This document shows, piece by piece, positions 1 to 5,525 of a DNA stretch of 9,300 nt (its first letter is position 1; the number at the start of each line of letters is the position of its first letter). Origin of the DNA: Pirellulales bacterium. GTDB lineage: Bacteria; Planctomycetota; Planctomycetia; Pirellulales; Thermoguttaceae. Below the pieces are notes generated by a model. That model was not told where the DNA came from and did not search any database. It saw only the letters and a program-made list of their open reading frames with translations. The translations under genes were made by a program, and so were the position numbers. The stretch spans positions 1 through 9,300 of the forward strand of contig JAUWHT010000360.1 in the NCBI GenBank assembly GCA_030605745.1, read 5' to 3'.

Positions 1-523
1 AGAACACGACCGGGTTCGTCGTTGAGCGTCCATTCTCGTCCCTCCTCCGTGATAACAGAGGAAGGATGGCGAATGTCGGTGTTCAAGGCGAGCCCGGTTT
101 GCTGTTCAATTGTCCACACATAGAAAAGGTTAGAGTCAGCGAATTTTTGATCTTGACCAGCAGTTTACGGATGACTATATTTCGTTGTGCTAGCAGTGAT
201 TGCTGACACGCCGGTACTGCGTGACCGGTCCAAAAAACCGCAAACCTCGCCCGTGCTGAGTATAGCTGAACCGCCGTGATCGTTCCTTTTTGGCAATTTT
301 CCCCATACCCTGCCCCAGCGCCAAAATTCCCGCATTGACGCAACCTTTTGCGGTAAACCGACTTACGTTGCGTCCTGCCGGTCGATCCCTGCCTGTCATT
401 ACCCCAAATAAGGGGCTCTTGGCTCGTCGTAACTCCTGTGCCTGTAACGGGTTGCGAATTGATCGGCAGTCCTCCGGAAACAATTGCCCGGCAACTTGGC
501 CACCTTGCCGGCCCAAGGCACCG
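1..523. other. Stretch with no recognisable gene
   Basis: Several short open frames exist on both strands, including one on the minus strand running off the left edge and overlapping plus-strand frames, but none gives a protein I recognise and none combines a start codon with a ribosome binding site. The stretch lies directly upstream of a transposase fragment with no start, so it is probably decayed mobile-element or flanking DNA. A small CCCC/GGGG hairpin at 402-415 is the only local structure I noticed, and it is too weak to name. Confidence 0.5.
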
Positions 524-952
524 CACTATGAGCCGTCGCCCGATTTGAAGTACGCGACCGTTCATAAGACGCGCGAGAAGGGGCGGGTAGTGAAGATCGA
601 CTTCCGCGTCGTATTTGGGACGATGGCGGCCATCATGGCGGCGCTGAAGTTGTCGAAGGTGAGCAACAAAATCAACACGGCGTTCGTGGAGCGGCAGAAC
701 GGGACCGATCGCGGTCGAAACGGCCGGAATACCCGCAAGACCTACTGCTTCTCGAAGGATTGGGACATCCATGACGCGGTCACCTACTTCACGATGTATA
801 CCTACAATTTCTGCTGGCCAGTGCGGACGCTACGTCAACAAGGCCCCGACGGCCAATGGCTGCCGCAGACTCCCGCCATGGCCGCCGGCCTGACCGACCA
901 TGTGTGGTCCCTTTGGGAATGGCTGACCTACCCAGCCGTGCAACGCGAGTAG
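524..952 (+). pseudogene. IS1-like DDE transposase, C-terminal fragment
   Basis: The plus-strand frame ending in TAG at 950-952 encodes about 142 residues resembling the C-terminal half of an IS1-like transposase. Around 676-700 it has an NTAFVERQNG segment, where the Glu is the likely third acidic residue of the DDE triad. This is followed by R-K-T-Y-C-F-S-K-D-W and H-D-A-V-T-Y-F, closely matching the KTICFSK...MHDKV layout near the IS1 transposase C-terminus. The C-terminus continues with a W-rich tail ending in WLTYPAVQRE. The N-terminal HTH or zinc-finger part and the first catalytic Asp residues are not found upstream. There is no start codon with a ribosome binding site, although the frame stays open upstream by chance. 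I therefore read it as a 5'-truncated, inactive remnant. REP-like palindromes follow directly. The transposase assignment is firm, but the exact IS family is inferred from memory of the motif. Confidence 0.75.
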
Positions 953-960
953 GACACAAG

Positions 961-986
961 GAAATTCCGGGGACACCATGATTCCG
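961..986. repeat. Possible half of a REP-like element
   Basis: The segment contains AATTCCGGGGACACCAT, which resembles one arm of the GGTGTCCCCGGAATT palindromes that I recall accompanying Y1 (RAYT/IS200-like) transposases in several phyla. Only one arm is present here. It lies 8 bases after the transposase fragment and 6 bases before a second, complete palindrome. The call rests on motif memory and is weak. Confidence 0.35.
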
Positions 987-992
987 AAGAGG

Positions 993-1083
993 AAAGGTGA
1001 CAGGCACCAAATCTGGATAGTGTGGGCAGAATGCAGCCACCATTCACTGCCTATTCCTCCCAAATTTGGTGGCTGTCACCTTT
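993..1083. repeat. REP/RAYT-type inverted repeat
   Basis: Two 24-base arms at 993-1016 and 1060-1083 are inverse complements with 22 of 24 positions matching. Each contains AAAGGTGACAG(G/C)CACCAAAT. They enclose a 43-base loop. The GTGACAGGCACC core is typical of REP-like palindromes mobilised by REP-associated tyrosine (Y1) transposases. No such transposase is encoded here, so this would be a non-autonomous copy. It could also fold as a long RNA hairpin, but no T-run follows. Confidence 0.7.
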
Positions 1084-1210
1084 ACCATCTTCTCTGGGAA
1101 AGTTTGCCCAGGCTTCGTGCCGCGAATTGTTGATCTTCAACAGACAGCATCTGCAACTTTTCGATGACGGTTTCTTGGATAATCATACGATGCCTCTATT
1201 TTCATCCGCA

Positions 1211-1393
1211 TCAATGATTGTTTCGCCGACGGCGACGCATCCACGCCGCCAGCACCAGGCAACACAACCGTCCAGGGCTCTCGGGACCTTCCCGAGAAGG
1301 ATTGCCCTGTAACGGCTTATTCTGAGTAGGCTCATCAGGTTTGTCAATGGCCTTTCCGCACCCACCAAACTCTGGCGGGCAGGTTTTTCAGGC
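1211..1393 (-). pseudogene. Possible decayed PEP-CTERM-like protein tail
   Basis: A minus-strand frame of about 60 codons without an internal start (stop TGA at 1213-1211) ends in a Pro-rich stretch, then PESPGRLCCLVLAAWM, then five arginines and NNH. A short hydrophobic segment followed by an Arg cluster at the extreme C-terminus, after a P-E element, is the layout of PEP-CTERM sorting tails, which are common in planctomycetes. In the neighbouring frame the same DNA reads REPWTVVL, nearer to the usual PEP consensus, so a frameshift may have occurred. No upstream body of the gene is visible. The tail may be coincidental. Confidence 0.25.
1279..1297. repeat. Short perfect hairpin
   Basis: TCTCGGGA and TCCCGAGA form a perfect 8-bp stem around a 3-base CCT loop. 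No T-run follows on either strand, so it is not a standard intrinsic terminator. It lies in the 490-base gap between the transposase remnant and the nucleotidyltransferase gene. Confidence 0.5.
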
Positions 1394-1404
1394 CGGAATG
1401 CGGC

Positions 1405-1433
1405 TTGACTTTTACGGGATTTTCGTATATCTT
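1405..1433 (+). promoter_or_regulatory. Predicted sigma70-type promoter for the MNT/HEPN pair
   Basis: TTGACT (1405-1410) matches the -35 consensus at 5 of 6 positions. With a 17-base spacer it is followed by TATCTT (1428-1433), which matches the -10 consensus at 4 of 6. Transcription would begin near 1440-1441, essentially at the ATG at 1442. No Shine-Dalgarno-like sequence precedes that ATG, so the mRNA may be leaderless. TATATC at 1426-1431 is an alternative -10 with a 15-base spacer. Confidence 0.5.
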
Positions 1434-1449
1434 TACGGTAAATGCGTAA
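1411..1449 (+). promoter_or_regulatory. Candidate operator with TTTACGG direct repeats
   Basis: TTTACGG occurs at 1411-1417 and again at 1432-1438, exactly 21 bp apart, which is two helical turns. Partial inverted copies are TCGTA at 1423-1427, GTAAA at 1438-1442 and CGTAA at 1445-1449. The repeats span the promoter spacer, the -10 and the start codon. The downstream protein starts with a winged-helix domain, so autorepression through these boxes is a natural inference, but nothing in the sequence proves binding. Confidence 0.45.
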
Positions 1450-2053
1450 GCAAAGCCCGCTCGATTCGCTGATTTCCAAGACAAACCAGAATCTTCTGGC
1501 GGTGCTCGTGCTTCAGCCCGACCGGTGGTGGTACATGAGCGACCTGGCAGGGCGCCTGGGCCGACGACCCTCGAGCCTCCAGGGGCCGTTGGCGTCGTTG
1601 GTTGAGGCGGGCATTCTCCGCCGCCGCAAGGATGGCAACCGAGTGTATTTTCAGGCCGACCCCGATTGCCCGTTCTTACCTGAGCTTCAAGGTATCATTG
1701 CCAAAACGGTCGGGCTGGTGGACGTGCTCCGGGAAGTCCTCGCACCGTTTGGATCTCGGATTAAGGTAGCGTTCGTCCACGGCTCCGTAGCCAAATCCAC
1801 CGAGGGTTCGGCTAGCGACGTTGACCTGATCATCATCGGTTCCACGGGACTGATGGAACTCAGCCCGGCCTTGGAGGTTACCGAAGAACGACTGGGGCGA
1901 CCGGTAAACGCGAGCATCTATGCTCCCGAGGAATTCGTCGAAAAACTGGCGACCAAGAACCACTTTCTCCTTAAGGTGCTCGAAAGAGAAAAGCTGTTCG
2001 TTGTGGGAGATGAAAATGACCTGGAAAAAACTGCTTGCCAGCAAGCGCGTTGA
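1442..2053 (+). CDS. Winged-helix/MNT nucleotidyltransferase, antitoxin-like
   Basis: This 203-residue protein has two parts. Residues about 15-75 form an ArsR/MarR-like winged helix (SDLAGRLGRRPSSLQGPLASL, then the RRRKDGNRVYFQAD wing). Residues about 105-195 form a minimal nucleotidyltransferase fold with G113-type HGSVAKS, and S125-D126-V-D128-L after a ten-residue gap, the Pol-beta GS-x-D-x-D signature. The position where a third carboxylate is often found reads V-N156-A-S, so activity may be altered. Proteins of this kind pair with HEPN proteins. In the HepT/MntA (type VII) systems the MNT partner adenylylates and silences the HEPN RNase. The HEPN gene follows and overlaps by 38 bases. 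The HTH domain suggests it also represses its own promoter. The ATG at 1442 is chosen because it sits just after the predicted promoter. It lacks a clear ribosome binding site and may be translated leaderless. Confidence 0.8.
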   Translation: MRKQSPLDSLISKTNQNLLAVLVLQPDRWWYMSDLAGRLGRRPSSLQGPLASLVEAGILRRRKDGNRVYFQADPDCPFLPELQGIIAKTVGLVDVLREVLAPFGSRIKVAFVHGSVAKSTEGSASDVDLIIIGSTGLMELSPALEVTEERLGRPVNASIYAPEEFVEKLATKNHFLLKVLEREKLFVVGDENDLEKTACQQAR

Positions 2054-2457
2054 GAGCCATGCGACGAGCAAAGAGGAACTCAACGATCTGCGCAGCGCGA
2101 TCGACCGCAATCTCCGTGATGCCGTACTCGAAGGACTCTCGGCCGACAATAGGTTCGGCTTGGCCTATGAAGCCGGCCTGCTGCTCGGCAAGATGGGTCG
2201 TGGCGGCGGCTGGATACCGCGCCAAAGGGCTTGGGGCACACCAAACGACCTTTGTGGCACTGAAACTCGCCATGGGACCGGACGTTGCCAAATTGGTGAA
2301 CTACTTCGACCGATGCCGCCGCAAGCGGAACGATCTCAGCTACGACATGGCCGGAGTAGTAACCGACACCGAAGCGGCTCGGCTACTCGCCGAAGTTGAC
2401 GAATTCCGCAAGACCGTCGAAGACTGGATCGCCCAGAATCATCCGCGATTCTCGTAA
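2016..2457 (+). pseudogene. HEPN-domain protein (HepT-like), frameshifted
   Basis: The gene starts at ATG 2016 (GGGAG at 2005-2009, spacing 6) inside the end of the MNT gene. The first frame reads MTWKKLLASK... to about residue 60 (RFGLAYEAGLLLGKM). The sequence then continues naturally one base later as VVAAAGYRAKGLGAHQTTFVAL and runs to TAA 2455-2457. Dropping one G of the GGG at 2195-2197 restores a 146-residue all-helical protein of normal HEPN length. In the restored product, residues 101-110 (RRKRNDLSYD) resemble the conserved R...RN...Y element of HEPN families in place of the classic R-x4-6-H. As written, translation would give about 128 residues with a foreign tail, so it is probably inactive. 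The role would be ribonuclease toxin or partner of the upstream MNT protein. The lesion may be true decay, a sequencing error in a G-run, or programmed slippage. Confidence 0.75.
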
Positions 2458-2577
2458 GCGCCACCTGGGTCAAAGCACGAATAGTGAATAGCAGTTGGGC
2501 CTCTGCGCCAAGTTCGCTGGAATTTGGAGAAGAAAAGGGATCGAGAGTCGTTTTTGGGTTTGCTCACTTTTCCGTCC

Positions 2578-2606
2578 TTGCGTCCGTCGACCATTTTTGA
2601 CATAAT
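2578..2606 (+). promoter_or_regulatory. Possible promoter for the MscS gene
   Basis: TTGCGT (2578-2583) and CATAAT (2601-2606) are separated by exactly 17 bases and lie about 75 bases upstream of the chosen MscS start. The -10 matches consensus at 5 of 6 positions and the -35 at 3 or 4. This would separate the channel gene from the preceding HEPN gene. Confidence 0.35.
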
Positions 2607-2679
2607 CACTTTCGCCAACAGCAAGAAAAGCCCACCTTGGCTTCGCTTGTTTAAGGGCTTTTCAAGAGGGAATCGCAAA

Positions 2680-3201
2680 ATGTTTGCATTCATGGCTTGG
2701 GACGAGGTGTCCACTAGTCTCATACCGTTGATGCTGCGGCTGGGCGCGAGCCTGGTGGTTTTTGGACTCTTTTGGCTCGGCAGTATCCTCGCCGGACAGG
2801 TGATTCGCCGCTTGGGTGATGCTCGAGGCATCGATGTCAGCCTCACTTGTCTACTGGGCCGGGTGGCCAAGATTGGACTGCTGCTGTTTGGGGGGGTGAC
2901 TGCCCTGGGAACGTTGGGTATCGACGTGACGGCGTTGGTGGCCGGTCTGGGATTGACCGGATTCGCGCTGGGATTCGCGCTGAAGGACATCATTTCCAAC
3001 GTCCTGGCCGGAATCTTGGTGATCATCTACAAACCCTTCAAGCCAGACGACTATATCGCCGTTTCCTCATTTAAGGGCAAGGTCAAAGAGATCAACCTTC
3101 GCTACACGACGCTGGTGGCCGACGGCCGGAAGATCGTCATCCCCAATTCGATGATCTTCAGCAATGCCGTCACCGTGGGTGAGGAAAAAGAACTCGCGTG
3201 A
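2680..3201 (+). CDS. Compact MscS-family mechanosensitive channel
   Basis: This encodes 173 residues with three hydrophobic segments, at about 13-38, 58-79 and 84-116. The last is the pore helix: LVAGLGLTGFALGFALKD, followed by ISNVLAGILVIIYKPFKPDDYI, which aligns well with the TM3a/TM3b region and FRPFRAGEYV of E. coli MscS. The beta domain follows (FKGKVKEINLRYTTL, DGRKIVIPNSMIFSNAV). The protein then stops, about 100 residues earlier than E. coli MscS, so the C-terminal alpha/beta vestibule is missing. It should still form an inner-membrane channel releasing solutes on hypo-osmotic shock if the short form is stable. The frame is open back to an ATG at 2524. The ATG at 2680 is preferred because GAGGG (2666-2670) lies 9 bases before it and the upstream extension is not MscS-like. 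Confidence 0.82.
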   Translation: MFAFMAWDEVSTSLIPLMLRLGASLVVFGLFWLGSILAGQVIRRLGDARGIDVSLTCLLGRVAKIGLLLFGGVTALGTLGIDVTALVAGLGLTGFALGFALKDIISNVLAGILVIIYKPFKPDDYIAVSSFKGKVKEINLRYTTLVADGRKIVIPNSMIFSNAVTVGEEKELA

Positions 3202-3245
3202 CCCTTGACAGCGAAATCTCGCTAAGGACCCGCGCAGAAATAAGC

Positions 3246-3351
3246 TGTACAAATTGGTGGCACGCCCTGAGGAACGAAGGGCGTGGCAAGGTATCCCAAA
3301 CACGCCCTTCGCTGCGCTCAGGGACGTGCCACTCTTGGTGGAATTCGTACA
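3246..3351. repeat. Long imperfect inverted repeat between convergent genes
   Basis: The core arms, 3258-3285 (TGGCACGCCCTGAG...GAAGGGCGTG) and 3301-3331 (CACGCCCTTCGC...TGCCA), pair over nearly 30 bases with a few bulges and a loop of about 15 bases. Outer arms TGTACAAATTG (3246-3256) and GAATTCGTACA (3341-3351) extend the pairing after a bulge on the right side. The element sits between the ends of the MscS gene and the GH130 gene. It could fold as a strong hairpin in transcripts from either side and act as a bidirectional transcription end. The GGCACGCCCTGAG...AAGGGCGTG core resembles dispersed repeats I recall from planctomycete genomes. Confidence 0.7.
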
Positions 3352-3370
3352 AGTTATTTGTGCGCGGGCC

Positions 3371-4312
3371 CTAACCTGCACTCATCGCCGGCCGAGACTC
3401 CTTTAGGCACAGATCGACCAGATTCTGAATCTTCGCCGTGCCGACGCACATTACACTGTCGGCGCCGCCCCAGTAGATCTTCACCGTGCCGTCGTCTTCC
3501 GGGATCGCACCGCAGGTGAAAACGACGTTGGGCACGTAGCCGGTCACTTCCCAGGGATCGGTCGGCTGCACGATCCAGTCGTCGGCCACGCCGATCACTC
3601 TTGCTGGGTCGGCAAGATCGTGCAGCGCCACGCCCAGCCGGTAGACGCCGCCGGCCATGGTGTGAAACACGCCGTGGTAGATGTTCAGCCAGCCGGCCTC
3701 GGTCTTGATCGGTGTGGCGCCGGGGCCAATCTTCTCTTCGTCCCAGTGGTACGTTGCCGGTTTGATCACCAGCCGTGAATCCCCCCAATGAACCAGGTCG
3801 GGCGAGTAGCTGATCCAGATCGACCACGGACTGATGTGCGAATGCGGCCGGTCGAGCCGCACATAGCGCCCGCCGATCCTTTCGGGAAAGATCACCACAT
3901 TCCGCATGTCGGCCTGGGTGATCAGCGCGATCCGTTGGACAGTTTCAAAATCGTGCGTGCGCGCCAGCCCAATGCGGACCCCGTGCCGCGACTAGGCGCT
4001 GTAGGTCAAGAGGTATGAATCTTCAATCGCCGTGATGCGGCAGTCCTCCACACCGTACTCTTCGTACTGGGCAAACACGCCCCTGCTGGCTGGCGTCATG
4101 AACGGCTCGGGGTGAACACAGAAGTCATAACCGTCGTCGCTCTCAGCAAGCCCGATGATCGACCGCCCGTTACGCCGATGGGAGCGAAACAACAGGATGT
4201 ACCGTCCGTTGTGCTTCACCGCCCCGGCGTTGTGCACGGTCTCGACCGGATAGGGAATGTCATCCTTAGTAAGGATGGGGTTCTTTTCGTATCGCGTGAC
4301 GATGTCGGTCAT
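3371..4312 (-). pseudogene. GH130 glycoside phosphorylase-like, in-frame amber
   Basis: Read from ATG 4312 to TAG 3373-3371, the frame is continuous for 313 codons except for one TAG at 3994-3992 (codon 107). The flanking residues, LLTYSA before and SRHGVRIGLARTHDF after, are in one frame and match a family that usually has Tyr or a similar residue there. A single TAC/TAT-to-TAG change explains it. GH130 features include HNAGAVKHNGRYILLFRSH (about 27-45), IIGLAESDDGYDF (52-64), GVEDCRIT (87-94, normally VEDPR, with the probable catalytic Asp) and a late TGYVPNVVFTCGAI plus IYWGGADSVMCVGTA. Family members phosphorolyse or hydrolyse beta-mannosides such as mannosyl-glucose or mannan oligosaccharides. 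Here the start overlaps the glycosyltransferase stop (ATGA), so the two act together. As written, only a 106-residue N-terminal piece is made, with possible reinitiation at ATG 3907. Other genes here (5526, 6568) end in TAG, which argues against a general amber reassignment. Confidence 0.8.
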
Positions 4313-5442
4313 TCGCGATGTCCTTTGGCGATCAGTTTCCGGTACACCCGTTCGTACCCCGCCGCCATCGCCGTCACACTGAATCGCGCTCCCACGTTTT
4401 CCCGGCACGCTCGCGGATCGATCTCGTCAAGCCGCTCGACCGCTGCGGCTGCCTCCTCGACAGTGTCTACCAGAAAGCCGGTTTCGCCTTCGCGGATCAG
4501 TTCCGGCAGATAGCCATATCGGGTGCCGATGATCGGTGTGCCGCTGGCCTGGGTCTCGATGCCGACCCAACTGCACGGCTCGCACCAGGAAATGGGGAAC
4601 AGCACGGCCGCTGCCCGCTGATATTGAACTGCCAGATCATTTTGCGAAAGCAGGCCCAGATACGTGACGTTCTTCTGGTCGATGTGCGGCTTGACGTGCT
4701 CGTCGAAGTACGCTTGGTGCTGCGGCTCGACCATGCCGGCGATCCGCAGCGGCATGCCGGCCCGCCTGGCGATCTGGACCGCCCGGTCAGGCCCCTTCTC
4801 TGGAGCCAGCCTCCCGGCGAACAACAGATAGTCTTCCTTCTGGGTGCACAGCGGAAACTTCTCGAGCCGCACGCCGTTGTAAACGGTGGCCACGTAGTTC
4901 AGATCGGGCTTGAACTGCCGCTCGGCCTCAGAAAGCGACACGAACGGCTGGTCGCGGTAGCGGTCGAACACCGGATGGACCGACTTGACCCACGCCGCCC
5001 CGTGCAGCGAGGAGACCATCGGGCAAGGGATCAGCCGGGAGAAGACCAGCGCGTGCACGTGCAGGTGCGAGTGAACCACGTTGAAGCCGCCACAGTCACC
5101 TGAAACACTGCGTACCGCCTCCATGCAGGTGGCGATGTGCTGCTGCTCCAAGACCCGAAAGTCCGGCGGCCCCACCAACAGCCCCGACTCCGGGTCAAAC
5201 CGCTCCACACGGCGCGTCTCGTCTTCCGGCCACATCGCCAGCGGATGGGGTACCGTCTCGACCAGTTGAGCTTTCGTCTGCGAGCCGGCCGCGGCGAACA
5301 GCGTCACCTCGTGCCCCCGCCGAACTAACTCCTCGGTTAGATTGGATACCACATTCTCCCACGGGCCGTACGCCGTTGGCGGCACCGGCCAACTGATCGG
5401 CGCCAGCATCGCGATCCGCAGTCTTCCCGTTTCGTCACTCAT
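4309..5442 (-). CDS. Family-4 (GT-B) glycosyltransferase
   Basis: This 377-residue protein has the two-domain GT-B plan. The N-terminal domain begins RIAMLAPISWPVPPTAYGPWENVV (about 9-32), a sugar-acceptor loop typical of GT4, and carries VVHSHLHVHAL (122-132). The C-terminal nucleotide-sugar domain has FAGRLAPEKGPDRAV (208-222). It also has the retaining E-x7-E motif as EPCSWVGIE (E288, E296), then ASGTPIIGTRYGYLPELI and GETGFLV. It should transfer a hexose from an NDP-sugar to a saccharide or other acceptor in the cytoplasm. The acceptor and sugar cannot be read from the sequence. It is translationally coupled to the GH130 gene by an ATGA overlap, suggesting one builds and the other trims or recycles a mannoside-type glycan. 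The start at 5442 is supported by GCGAGGG seven bases upstream, inside a tandem duplication. Confidence 0.9.
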   Translation of the reverse strand: MSDETGRLRIAMLAPISWPVPPTAYGPWENVVSNLTEELVRRGHEVTLFAAAGSQTKAQLVETVPHPLAMWPEDETRRVERFDPESGLLVGPPDFRVLEQQHIATCMEAVRSVSGDCGGFNVVHSHLHVHALVFSRLIPCPMVSSLHGAAWVKSVHPVFDRYRDQPFVSLSEAERQFKPDLNYVATVYNGVRLEKFPLCTQKEDYLLFAGRLAPEKGPDRAVQIARRAGMPLRIAGMVEPQHQAYFDEHVKPHIDQKNVTYLGLLSQNDLAVQYQRAAAVLFPISWCEPCSWVGIETQASGTPIIGTRYGYLPELIREGETGFLVDTVEEAAAAVERLDEIDPRACRENVGARFSVTAMAAGYERVYRKLIAKGHRE

Positions 5443-5446
5443 CAGT

Positions 5447-5494
5447 CATCCCTCGCTATAGTCTTGCGGACATCCCTCGCTATAGTCTTGCGGA
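5447..5494. repeat. Exact 24-bp tandem duplication over the GT4 ribosome binding site
   Basis: Positions 5447-5470 and 5471-5494 are identical and adjacent. On the minus strand each copy contains TATAGCGAGGGATG, that is a TATAGC box and a GAGGG Shine-Dalgarno core. The copy nearer the gene places GAGGG seven bases before the GT4 ATG at 5442. The other copy provides a spare. The duplication looks recent because there are no differences between copies. Confidence 0.9.
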
Positions 5495-5525
5495 AATTGT
5501 GGATAGTGTGTGTTCTGTGGTACGG

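Noticed and set aside
1..202. Overlapping open frames at the left edge as the end or start of a gene
   Set aside because: Frames on both strands are open over the same stretch, none has a convincing start or known motif, and the visible part is too short to decide.
83..772. Long minus-strand open frame of 229 residues, and an overlapping 108-residue one
   Set aside because: It runs antisense through the transposase fragment, has low-complexity composition, no recognisable motif and no ribosome binding site.
3205..3223. TTGACA plus a small AGCGA/TCGCT hairpin just after the MscS gene, as promoter or terminator
   Set aside because: No -10 lies at suitable spacing and the hairpin has only five base pairs with no T-run.
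3354..3827. Second long minus-strand frame inside the GH130 region
   Set aside because: It is an Arg-rich shadow frame of the GH130 coding sequence, typical of high-GC genes.
3992..3994. Amber stop-codon recoding or pyrrolysine insertion in GH130
   Set aside because: The dehydrogenase, the floA-operon third gene and the transposase fragment all end in TAG, no pyrrolysine machinery is visible, and a simple Tyr-codon mutation explains the site.
4318..5103. Plus-strand open frame of 261 residues opposite the glycosyltransferase
   Set aside because: The minus-strand GT4 frame has full family motifs. The opposite frame has none and is an antisense shadow.
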